31,747 nucleotides of DNA, from the IMG/VR virus record IMGVR_UViG_3300033977_000072, positions 1-31,747 of that record; one strand, 5' to 3'. The translations under genes were made by a program, and so were the position numbers. This document shows positions 22,187 to 28,762 of the stretch, in pieces (within the stretch, counting starts at the first letter, position 1; every line of letters starts with the position of its first letter). A model generated the notes under the pieces. It saw nothing but the letters and a program-made list of their open reading frames with translations. It was not told the origin of the DNA and did no database searches. The DNA is from a virus.

Positions 22187-22443
22187 AATGCTAACCATAC
22201 CTCGTCTTCGAAGAGAACAAGCAAATCACGTTCATCTCCTGGAATAGTGATCTGAAATCCAGACCACTTTGGATACAAAACTTTTTGCCCTGGCTTCCAA
22301 GTAGTGACCTCAGAACCCACCTCAATAACTGTTCCAAAATCGGGACGCTCACGCATCACGTCTGGAATCTTAAATCCTGCTTCGGTTGTTTTCTCGGGGG
22401 CAGGAAATCTCTCAATAAGAACTTTATTTTTTCCAAGAGTCAT
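22183..22443 (-). CDS. groES: GroES-like co-chaperonin
   Basis: 86 residues against 97 in E. coli. It has the family order: KNKVLIERFPAPEKTTEAGF (strand and mobile loop), FGTVIEVGSE, then KPGQKVLYPKWSGFQITI and a closing LVLFEDEVWLAL. The stretch that forms the roof hairpin in E. coli GroES is reduced to VTTW, a shortening also known from T4 gp31. It caps the GroEL ring. It starts 2 bases after the GroEL stop, so both are co-expressed, and it overlaps the protease gene by ATGA. Confidence 0.85.
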   Translation of the reverse strand: MTLGKNKVLIERFPAPEKTTEAGFKIPDVMRERPDFGTVIEVGSEVTTWKPGQKVLYPKWSGFQITIPGDERDLLVLFEDEVWLAL

Positions 22444-22445
22444 GG

Positions 22446-24065
22446 TTATTTCTGCTCCAAGTGAACTATTGTACCAGAAGTTGTTAATAACGTCCCGGCC
22501 AAACTAGCAGCGTTCATTAATGCTTGTTTAATTACTTTTGTTGGGTCAATAATTCCGCTATTTAACATATCAACAACTTGTCCAGTCAACGCATCAAATC
22601 CAATATTTGGATTTTCTTTTCTTTGTAATGAAAGCATAATCTCATCTTCTAGATATCCACCATTTTTTAAAATCTGCCGAAGCGGAGCTTCCATTGCATT
22701 AAGAATTAATTTTGCACCAGCTTGTTCTTCTTTATTAAATTCTAAAATATAATTCAAAAGTTCAATATTCTCAGAACAACGTAAAAGTGCAATTCCGCCG
22801 CCTGGAATAATTCCAGCTTCTTGCGCACATTTTACAGAAAGACAAGCATCTTCAGTTCTATCGCGTTTTTCTTTAGCTTCTGTATCAGTGTAAGCTCCAA
22901 TTTTTATGACCGCCACACCGCCATCGAGCTTAGCAAGGCGTTCTGCAAAAATCTCTTTTTCGTACCCATTCGTAGTAATTTTAAGGGCATTTTGCAAAGA
23001 CATGACTCGTTCTTCGAGTTCGTTGCCCTTTGATTGGCCGCCAATGATTGTTGTATGAGCTTTGGTAACAATAATCTTCTCGGCTTGGCCCAAAATATCT
23101 ATGCCAGCCATCTTAAGATCAATGCCCAACTCCTCAGTTATGGCCGTGCCCCCAGTAAAGACTGCGAGGTCCCGAAGGAAATCTCTTCGTCGTTCACCAT
23201 AAAACGGCGCCACAACAACACAAGACTTCAAAATCGTAAGGTTTGTCAAAAGAAAACTAATAATAGGAAGTTCAAACTCTTCAGAAATTATGAGAAGAGG
23301 TCGTCCAGTACTTGCTACTGCCTGTAATAATTTTTCTATCTGAGGAATGCTTTGAATACGCCGTTCGTGAAGAAGTAAAAATGGGTTTTCCAAAATGCAT
23401 TCATTCCGGCTGAAATCAGTGATGAATCCCTGATAACGCAAACCGGAATCAAAACGCATTCCATCGCTGTATTCGATATGTGTTTTACCCGAGCGGGCGT
23501 TGTCAACTGATACAATACCATTCGGACCTGCTTTCTTTATGGCCTCGGTTACTACCTGGCCGATCTCCGGGTCGCCATTGGCAGCGATATTGGCGATCTG
23601 ACTTTCGCGCTCTTCATTGCATGGCAGCGACATCTGAGTCAGCAACTCAAGAACCTTTGTCACTGCTTTATCAATCCCCGCACGAAGCCATACCGGACTA
23701 AGGCCGTTTTTCACTAGCTCAAATCCGTCTTTAATGAGCTTGTGTGCAAGAACGACACTTGCCGTAGTGCCGTCCCCGGCTTCCGCTACCGTTCTTGATG
23801 CAGCTTCACGTATTAAATCGCAGCCGAGATTTTCGACTGGATCAGGCAGGGCAATTGCTCGGGCAACGCTTACGCCGTCTTTCGTTGTCATTGGCCCCAT
23901 TCTAATAACTTCTTTAGTTTGGAGATTCGTAGCAATGCGCTCAACAATTACGCAGCGACCTTTCGGTCCAAGCGTGCTTCCAACTAACTTTGCTACAGCT
24001 TCAACACCTTTGAGAATTTTCTCGTGGGCTTCATTTCCAAAAAGCAACCCCTTTGACACGTTCAT
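22446..24065 (-). CDS. groEL: Phage-encoded GroEL-like chaperonin
   Basis: 539 residues from the ATG at 24065 with GGAG 3 bases upstream; an ATG at 24092 is an alternative and would add nine residues. Group I chaperonin motifs are intact: TLGPKGR (31-37), TTKDGVSVA (60-68), AGDGTTASVVLA (96-107) and RTEDAC...AGIIPGGGIALL with the catalytic Asp. About ten extra residues (around TNLQTKEVIRMGPM) lie just before KDG, relative to E. coli. The C-terminus ends HLEQK and lacks the Gly-Gly-Met tail. It probably folds phage capsid or tail proteins, as host GroEL does for other phages. Confidence 0.93.
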   Translation of the reverse strand: MNVSKGLLFGNEAHEKILKGVEAVAKLVGSTLGPKGRCVIVERIATNLQTKEVIRMGPMTTKDGVSVARAIALPDPVENLGCDLIREAASRTVAEAGDGTTASVVLAHKLIKDGFELVKNGLSPVWLRAGIDKAVTKVLELLTQMSLPCNEERESQIANIAANGDPEIGQVVTEAIKKAGPNGIVSVDNARSGKTHIEYSDGMRFDSGLRYQGFITDFSRNECILENPFLLLHERRIQSIPQIEKLLQAVASTGRPLLIISEEFELPIISFLLTNLTILKSCVVVAPFYGERRRDFLRDLAVFTGGTAITEELGIDLKMAGIDILGQAEKIIVTKAHTTIIGGQSKGNELEERVMSLQNALKITTNGYEKEIFAERLAKLDGGVAVIKIGAYTDTEAKEKRDRTEDACLSVKCAQEAGIIPGGGIALLRCSENIELLNYILEFNKEEQAGAKLILNAMEAPLRQILKNGGYLEDEIMLSLQRKENPNIGFDALTGQVVDMLNSGIIDPTKVIKQALMNAASLAGTLLTTSGTIVHLEQK

Positions 24066-24173
24066 ATACTCCAAAATAGAATCGGGGCGCATTACAAAAA
24101 GCAATGTGCCCCGTTTACGGACTGAGCATGGTGTTTCGCTTTATCGTGAGTCTCTGCTTCTAACTCACCAAAC

Positions 24174-24428
24174 TTATTGTTTAGGCCCGTTGCCATTCTG
24201 CCAAGATGGGTGCGAAGTGATAACCTCGGCGCCTTTATGTAGTGCGTAAATCGAGGTACAAAACAAAGTTCCACTTGACCAATCTGGCATTTGGTTAGTT
24301 TTCAAAAGAACGTGAATGCCGCAGTAGAATACAACAATCAAGCAAGCAACGAAAGCCAATTTGCCTAAATCAAGATTTCCGTCCTGGTTAGAAAATACTT
24401 TCTTAATACCGGCGAGAATCTTTTTCAT
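24174..24428 (-). CDS. Small membrane protein, candidate holin
   Basis: 84 residues; AGAGGC lies ~6 bases before the ATG. Lys-rich N-terminus, a strong membrane segment at ~24-42 (LAFVACLIVVFYCGIHVLL), and a weaker second one around 53-68. It is the last gene of the lysis run that begins with the endolysin, so a holin or antiholin role fits. No family motif proves it. A 34-codon frame (24092-24196) overlaps its end and touches the alternative GroEL start, but is not called. Confidence 0.5.
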   Translation of the reverse strand: MKKILAGIKKVFSNQDGNLDLGKLAFVACLIVVFYCGIHVLLKTNQMPDWSSGTLFCTSIYALHKGAEVITSHPSWQNGNGPKQ

Positions 24429-24437
24429 AGCGCCTCT

Positions 24438-24746
24438 TTAGAGTTTAAGGGCTTTCTTTACGTCTGCGACAGCATTTTCAAGCAATGTCAACCGATCTTT
24501 TACATCCTTCTCAACCGCAGCTAAATGAGTCAAAACATCGGCTTTTACTGCGTCAAGTTCGGCCTTTGCATCAGATTTTACTTTTGCAACTTCGCCCAAA
24601 ACGAATTTTAAAAGTTCAGCCCTATCAAAATCAACCTTAGCTTCAAAATCTTTGAGTTCCTTTTCAACTTTAGATTTCAGGGCGTCCTCAACCTTTCGCA
24701 GTTCACCAAGTAAGAATGTTTCAAGTTTTTTTAATTCTTCAAGCAT
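24438..24746 (-). CDS. All-helical coiled-coil protein
   Basis: 102 residues, entirely heptad-like Leu/Lys/Glu/Val, starting MLEELKKLETFLLGELRKVE. AGGAG lies 7 bases before the ATG. There is no membrane segment and no Cys. It lies between the spanin-like and holin-like genes. It could be a cytoplasmic lysis regulator or a structural protein; nothing specific is recognised. Confidence 0.5.
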   Translation of the reverse strand: MLEELKKLETFLLGELRKVEDALKSKVEKELKDFEAKVDFDRAELLKFVLGEVAKVKSDAKAELDAVKADVLTHLAAVEKDVKDRLTLLENAVADVKKALKL

Positions 24747-24755
24747 GATTTTCTC

Positions 24756-25487
24756 CTATTTTAAAATAAATGCAACGATCCCGCCTCCAATGCTAAGACC
24801 ACGAAGAAACCAAGATCGTTTTGATTTTTTCGCTTCAGTCTTAATAAGGTTTACCTGGGCTGTGCAGGCCTTAGCTTGGGCGTCTAGTTCATTATGAAGA
24901 CCAGCAATAAGTGTATTGGAATTTGTAATACTGTCGGCCTGCTTGGTAATGATAATGTCTTTTGAATCTGCAACTTGTTTCCAATTATCTCTGTCCGCCT
25001 GCGCCGCAGGAAGCTCAGTAAGGGCGGTAACTGTAGCCCGTGTGACATTTCCAGATACAGTGACAGTGCCCCCGGAATTAGTTGTGAACTCCGCAGCCGT
25101 AACATTAGGAATAAGTGCTTCCCAATTTTCTACAACCGATGTAATGGGCGCTGTTTGAATCTCTGCCAGGGTTTTTGAAAGTTGCGCATCACGCGCCTGA
25201 ATACCTTGTTCAAGCTGTGCTGCTAAGGTTTGTTGTTGTACAATGGTTGCTTTCAAATCATTAATTTGCGCAATCAAATTTGTTTCTTTGTCAGTGTCTT
25301 TTTGATGTTGAGCTACAAGGGCCTGAGTTGCTGTATCAGATTCCTTGCGAGCCTTATCAATAGTGTAACTAAGCCAACCGCCCCAGCACTTCCAAATAAG
25401 TACGGCGGCTACAGCACCAAGAAAAAGAGTCTGATGTCCTTTTATAAAAGTAACCCAATTATGAATGACAGGTTTTGTTTCAGCCAT
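24756..25487 (-). CDS. Spanin-like lysis protein with two end membrane segments
   Basis: 243 residues from the ATG at 25487 (GGAG 6 bases upstream), overlapping the endolysin end by 8 bases. Membrane segments lie near the N-terminus (~20-35, HQTLFLGAVAAVLIW) and at the extreme C-terminus (FLRGLSIGGGIVAFILK). Between them is a long coiled coil (~45-115) with a Thr/Val-rich middle module. Position directly after the endolysin and the anchored coiled coil suit an Rz-like inner-membrane spanin. The C-terminal anchor is unusual for one, and no lipoprotein partner is obvious. Confidence 0.55.
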   Translation of the reverse strand: MAETKPVIHNWVTFIKGHQTLFLGAVAAVLIWKCWGGWLSYTIDKARKESDTATQALVAQHQKDTDKETNLIAQINDLKATIVQQQTLAAQLEQGIQARDAQLSKTLAEIQTAPITSVVENWEALIPNVTAAEFTTNSGGTVTVSGNVTRATVTALTELPAAQADRDNWKQVADSKDIIITKQADSITNSNTLIAGLHNELDAQAKACTAQVNLIKTEAKKSKRSWFLRGLSIGGGIVAFILK

Positions 25488-26034
25488 TGTCTTCTCCAAG
25501 CATAACTAAGAATTTCTCAGCATACTCGGCAATTCGATCTGCCTGGTCTAAACCATTAATAATGCGCCGAGCCTGAACAAAATCAAGAGCGTTGTTTATG
25601 TTGACTGCATTACTTGAAAATCCCAAGCCTGTGAAAAGCCCTTGCCGCATTCCTAAAGATGTAATCTTGTAAGAGACATCTGAAATCAAGGCCAACTCAG
25701 GATGATTTACTAAGTCTAATCCGAGCAATTTACTAAATTGATTATAGTTAGCCTTCCAAGTAATTTGAACAAATCCCCGCCCATAGTAAGTTTGCCCAGT
25801 TTCAGGGTCAGGAATTCCATAACTATAACCGGCGCCCTTTCCATATTCTTCAACCGGGGCAAAAGTAAAGGCAGTTTCATGGCGCACTGTCGCTAACAAA
25901 TATGCAATTTGGCGAGGATCGCTAAGTTCCTGGTCTTCGGCAATGAATTGCAAAAGCTGCCTGAAAGTGGCTTCGTGAGAAAGAGGGGGCCAGGGATAAC
26001 GTTGTATAAGTGTGTCGGCTGATACCTTTAACAC
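25480..26034 (-). CDS. GH19-type (chitinase-like) endolysin
   Basis: 184 residues from the GTG at 26034, chosen because GAGG lies 9 bases upstream; the ATG at 26049 directly abuts the palindrome and has no ribosome binding site. VRHETAFTFAPVEEYGKG (catalytic Glu53 and a second Glu) and YYGRGFVQITWKANY are typical of GH19-family phage lysozymes, which cut the glycan strand of peptidoglycan. A conserved opening (VSADTLIQRYPWPPL) begins just after the start. No signal peptide, so release needs a holin. It is followed by a spanin-like gene. Confidence 0.85.
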   Translation of the reverse strand: MLKVSADTLIQRYPWPPLSHEATFRQLLQFIAEDQELSDPRQIAYLLATVRHETAFTFAPVEEYGKGAGYSYGIPDPETGQTYYGRGFVQITWKANYNQFSKLLGLDLVNHPELALISDVSYKITSLGMRQGLFTGLGFSSNAVNINNALDFVQARRIINGLDQADRIAEYAEKFLVMLGEDNG

Positions 26035-26049
26035 GCTAATAAACCTCAT

Positions 26050-26064
26050 TTGCACAGTGTGCAG
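26050..26064. promoter_or_regulatory. Intergenic 15-bp palindrome, copy 6
   Basis: TTGCACAGTGTGCAG, one outermost mismatch, core perfect. It lies 15 bases upstream of the chosen endolysin start. No gene ends beside it; a 190-base non-coding leader lies upstream, so here it cannot be explained as a stop-linked feature. Confidence 0.7.
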
Positions 26065-26256
26065 TTTAATCTGGGCCAGCGCAGCGCCCACGGCGCTTCA
26101 GGGCATTCTGAGATCAGTCAATTCTGGTCATAACGGAAGTCATAGGGCTGGCCTAAAGCTTTGAAATTGCTCTATATTATAATATTCGGTAATTAAGGGG
26201 TAGACAAAATTGGCGGATATCAAAAAAATCTATAAATTATTGAAAGTAAAAGAGTT
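26065..26256. other. Non-coding leader region upstream of the endolysin
   Basis: No gene seen. It holds a GC-rich hairpin AGCGCC-CAC-GGCGCT (26083-26097) and, farther from the endolysin, a perfect AT palindrome ATATTATAATAT (26174-26185) that includes a TATAAT readable on both strands. No -35 at 16-18 bases accompanies it. It lies between the sigma-like gene and the lysis cassette and is likely a control region. Confidence 0.45.
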
Positions 26257-26643
26257 CTAAACTACAACCTTATTTAATGAAATTAGGTTAATTCGGGCGT
26301 TTTCTTCCTTTGTTTTCTTGCGGATAAAGTCATGCGCATCGAGGGTTAGCATACGATACGCCTTTTGTTTTTCAATAGGAAGTCTAAGTTGTTTTGCACG
26401 GCGAGTTTTCTTACCTTTTACAACAGGTATACGCTTTCGTTTACGATGGGGTCGATTTTCAGGCAAACCTTCTAAGAACTTTAAAAACAATGAATTAGCA
26501 ATGTCCATTGGAGTAATACCAAGAAATGACAACCTAAGTCGATAATTTGCAGCCCGAAAGCGATTAGAAACGCAGATCATTAATTGATATAAATCATTTT
26601 GACATTCAATCATCTCAGGGAGTTTTTTGTAATTATAAAACAT
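26257..26643 (-). CDS. Small protein resembling sigma factor region 2
   Basis: 128 residues; GGAGGAG lies directly before the ATG. Residues ~17-60 (DLYQLMICVSNRFR... ITPMDIANSLFLKFLEGL) and ~95-115 (AYRMLTLDAHDFIRKK) follow the sigma-70/ECF region 2 pattern: an acidic-start helix before FLKFLE, then the helix ending in D-x-x-R-K-K that contacts the -10 strand. A very basic insert (65-88) separates them. There is no region 4, so it may need a partner, as T4 gp55 needs gp33. Driven by a perfect host-type promoter, it could redirect RNA polymerase to late genes. The assignment is from pattern only. Confidence 0.45.
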   Translation of the reverse strand: MFYNYKKLPEMIECQNDLYQLMICVSNRFRAANYRLRLSFLGITPMDIANSLFLKFLEGLPENRPHRKRKRIPVVKGKKTRRAKQLRLPIEKQKAYRMLTLDAHDFIRKKTKEENARINLISLNKVVV

Positions 26644-26661
26644 ATCTCCTCCACTATTTTA

Positions 26662-26690
26662 ATTATAACATCTCTGGGCTAGGTTGTCAA
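26662..26690 (-). promoter_or_regulatory. Perfect sigma70-type promoter of the sigma-like gene
   Basis: On the minus strand TTGACA (26690-26685), 17-bp spacer, TATAAT (26667-26662). Transcription would start about 10 bases before the GGAGGAG of the sigma-like gene. It is back to back with the plus-strand promoter, their -35 boxes 12 bases apart. Confidence 0.85.
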
Positions 26691-26708
26691 GTAAAAATCT
26701 TCTTGACA
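26685..26708. promoter_or_regulatory. Inverted repeat joining the two divergent -35 boxes
   Basis: TGTCAAG and CTTGACA form a perfect 7-bp inverted repeat around a 10-base AT-rich centre. Part of the symmetry follows from having two divergent TTGACA boxes; the extra G/C pair extends it. One regulator bound here would control both directions. Confidence 0.45.
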
Positions 26709-26731
26709 GGAACACCTTGGTATGCTACAAT
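26703..26731 (+). promoter_or_regulatory. Sigma70-type promoter of the plus-strand block
   Basis: TTGACA (26703-26708), 17-bp spacer, TACAAT (26726-26731), one base off perfect. Transcription would start near 26738, which excludes the ATG at 26737 and leaves GGGAG and the ATG at 26749 as the translation start of the glycosyltransferase. Confidence 0.85.
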
Positions 26732-26748
26732 AGAAGATGGGAGATAAG

Positions 26749-28017
26749 ATGAATTTCTCTATTACTGACAAACGAAGATTTGCCTATGAAACAGACCCAA
26801 AAACATCTCCAATACCAAGATTAACTGCCCCCGTGTCACAAGAGATATCTAATTTAGAAAAATCTGAAAGTACTATTAAAAGATTACGTATTAAACCTAA
26901 TCCCCTCGGTGTAAATAGTGTTTGCTTGGCTATGATTGTTCGAGATTCGGCAGAAACAATTGAAGCTGTCCTTGACTCTGTTAAGAACATGGTAGATGCC
27001 ATCGTCATCGTAGATACCGGAAGCAAGGACAATACAATTAAAGTTTTAAAAAATTGGGGAATGACAAATAATAAAAACCTTCTCGTTTATAAACGCCTTT
27101 GGAAAAATAACTTTGCAGAAAGCCGTAACCAGGCCCTAGAGCTTGCTAAAAAAACAGGCTGTGCCTATATCATGCTCATGGACGACCGATCAATTTATCA
27201 TGGCCCTGATTTTAAACCTACAGGCCACGATTACTATGAAATTGAAGAACGCTACGGCAATCTTTCTTACGCAAAACCATTTCTTATTCGAGCAAAACTT
27301 TCTTGGCAATGGCACGGAGTAACTCATGAATACTTACTTTGTACAGAGCCAAGCAATACACCAGTAGGTCTTAGAGGTTGCTGGAGAGAACATGCTGCGC
27401 ATACACCAGCAAAAATGAAAGAAAAACTAGAACGAGACCTTGTAGCTCTTTTAGAAGTAGATAAACAAACACCAGACGATGCTCGGACAGTATTTTATCT
27501 TGCTCAAACTCTTCGTGACTTAAATTTATATGAAAAGGCCGCATTAACATATTTAAGGCGAATAGCTCTGGGAGGTTGGGTTGAAGAGGTTTGGTATTCT
27601 TATTATCAGTATGCAATTATGATTGAATTACTTGGCAGTCCTAAAGATGTAGTTATTGATGCTTACTTAAAGGCATATAATGAACGCCCGATACGAGCAG
27701 AACCACTTTATCAATTAGCACGATATTGTCGATTGCAGAAAATGCACCATGCCGCCGTATTGTTTGCTAAAGAGGCCTGTGCTACACCAGTGCCGCTTGA
27801 TCGACTATTTCTTGATGTAGATATTTATACTTGGAGGTCCATCGAAGAATTGGCCCTTAACGCCTATTATGCCGGAGGCACAGAAGTAGCAGTCACTCTC
27901 TATCAAAAGGCTATAGAAAAGGCTCCCGAGTCAGAACGTGAACGAATTAAAGCCAATTTAAAATTAGTAGAAAATGCCGTAGAAGAAAAGAAAAATCCAT
28001 GCTCGAAGCCGCAGTAA
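26749..28017 (+). CDS. Family 2 glycosyltransferase with helical-repeat tail
   Basis: 422 residues from the ATG at 26749 (GGGAG 5 bases upstream; an ATG at 26737 coincides with the expected transcription start). The GT-A domain (~57-230) has VCLAMIVRDSAETIEAVLDS, IVIVDTGSKDNT and FAESRNQAL. At the metal-binding site IMLMDDRSIY (Asp145-Asp146) stands where DADE is usual. Residues ~230-410 are paired helices of TPR type (ARTVFYLAQTLRDLNLYEKA). Such enzymes add sugars to proteins or surface polymers. In a phage it may modify virion proteins, DNA or the host envelope. It heads the only plus-strand transcript. Confidence 0.85.
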   Translation: MNFSITDKRRFAYETDPKTSPIPRLTAPVSQEISNLEKSESTIKRLRIKPNPLGVNSVCLAMIVRDSAETIEAVLDSVKNMVDAIVIVDTGSKDNTIKVLKNWGMTNNKNLLVYKRLWKNNFAESRNQALELAKKTGCAYIMLMDDRSIYHGPDFKPTGHDYYEIEERYGNLSYAKPFLIRAKLSWQWHGVTHEYLLCTEPSNTPVGLRGCWREHAAHTPAKMKEKLERDLVALLEVDKQTPDDARTVFYLAQTLRDLNLYEKAALTYLRRIALGGWVEEVWYSYYQYAIMIELLGSPKDVVIDAYLKAYNERPIRAEPLYQLARYCRLQKMHHAAVLFAKEACATPVPLDRLFLDVDIYTWRSIEELALNAYYAGGTEVAVTLYQKAIEKAPESERERIKANLKLVENAVEEKKNPCSKPQ

Positions 28018-28169
28018 TCATTATAGCTCTAGGTGGTTTAGAAGTTCTACTTTGGTATATGGATTCCAAACGTCAAGAAAGCCAGGTCAAACATTTAGAA
28101 GGCATTAAAAAAGAATTGCGCGATCTCAATAAGAAAAAAGACATCGAATTAGAGGAATTGAAAGAGTAA
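27999..28169 (+). CDS. Small membrane protein with coiled-coil tail
   Basis: 56 residues, overlapping the glycosyltransferase end by 19 bases and sharing TAATG with the next gene. One membrane helix (AAVIIIALGGLEVLLWYM) is followed by a highly charged helix ending LEELKE. The ATG is frame-shifted relative to the upstream gene, and tight overlap at both ends supports coupled translation. Role unknown. Confidence 0.6.
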   Translation: MLEAAVIIIALGGLEVLLWYMDSKRQESQVKHLEGIKKELRDLNKKKDIELEELKE

Positions 28170-28429
28170 TGGCATTTACTCGTATAATTGGACTTTTGGC
28201 GTCAGCCGTGAATTTGGTCGCCATGTTTATTTTAGGGCGTCGAGGAAAGGTCAAACGCAAGGAAGGCTGGATTATTTATATTGTCAGTCAGCTTCTTTGG
28301 CTTACTTATGCAATCTTTGGACATCTTTATGAGATGTTTTTATTGAACTTTGGCGCAATGGCAATCGCCATAGAAAATCTTTGGGTTTTAAATAAAAGAA
28401 TACACCAAGATGAAAAGAAAACTATCTAA
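28169..28429 (+). CDS. Small three-span membrane protein
   Basis: 86 residues with three hydrophobic segments (~5-22, ~33-50, ~55-74) and a basic loop RRGKVKRKEG between the first two. Length, three spans and the W..Y / LLNFG features recall SemiSWEET or half-PnuC-type transporter units. I hold that only as a weak possibility. It is co-transcribed with the glycosyltransferase and could deliver or anchor its substrate. Its stop overlaps, on the other strand, the stop of the zinc protein at 28426. Confidence 0.55.
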   Translation: MAFTRIIGLLASAVNLVAMFILGRRGKVKRKEGWIIYIVSQLLWLTYAIFGHLYEMFLLNFGAMAIAIENLWVLNKRIHQDEKKTI

Positions 28430-28632
28430 CCAATCTCGCAAGGACATCTCTCAAAAATTACTGGCCTGAATTTCTTACCGGGGCATTGCCAAAACCAACC
28501 TTTTCCTTCAACGTAAATTGCCTTGTGCTTACACGCATAGCACTGCCCGCATCTAGAACACTGATAGAGATAAACAGGGCGTCCGCAACGACCGCAATAA
28601 GCAAAAAGACTACAGAGTTCGCACATTGACAT
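28426..28632 (-). CDS. Small multi-cysteine zinc-ribbon protein
   Basis: 68 residues with ten or more Cys, mostly in C-x2-C pairs: CELC, CGRC, CSRC, CYAC, and CPCE at the end. Two or more zinc sites are likely. No ribosome binding site precedes either the ATG at 28632 or the one at 28626, so the start is uncertain and coupling to the upstream frame is probable. Its TAG overlaps the TAA of the convergent plus-strand gene (28426-28429). A transcription or nucleic-acid accessory role is possible. Confidence 0.6.
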   Translation of the reverse strand: MSMCELCSLFAYCGRCGRPVYLYQCSRCGQCYACKHKAIYVEGKGWFWQCPGKKFRPVIFERCPCEIG

Positions 28633-28762
28633 TTACACACATAATCAAGCACTTTACACAGTAAGGATTCATGATCTTGTGCAGAGTACTGTCTGATATT
28701 CGAGCTAATTGCTCACGGAGGAGCTTCAAAAACTCAGGAGTAAAGTAAATTATTTGTTCCAC
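28610..28762 (-). CDS. Small protein with Cys pair, tentative
   Basis: 50 residues from a GTG at 28762 that overlaps the acetyltransferase end; starts MEQIIYFTPEFLKLLREQL and has NPYCVKCLIMC near the C-terminus. It links the acetyltransferase gene to the zinc-protein gene, overlapping both in other frames, in the style of this phage. There is no clear ribosome binding site, so confidence is limited. Function unknown. Confidence 0.4.
   Translation of the reverse strand: MEQIIYFTPEFLKLLREQLARISDSTLHKIMNPYCVKCLIMCVNVNVRTL

Noticed and set aside
24092-24196. A 34-codon frame ending at the alternative GroEL start (TAATG)
   Set aside because: Its ribosome binding site is poor and the product has no features; it could be real given the overlap style, but evidence is too thin to list.
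23734-24249. A 171-codon plus-strand open frame over the start of groEL
   Set aside because: It is antisense to well-conserved GroEL codons and its product has no recognisable pattern; it arises from the codon bias of the real gene.
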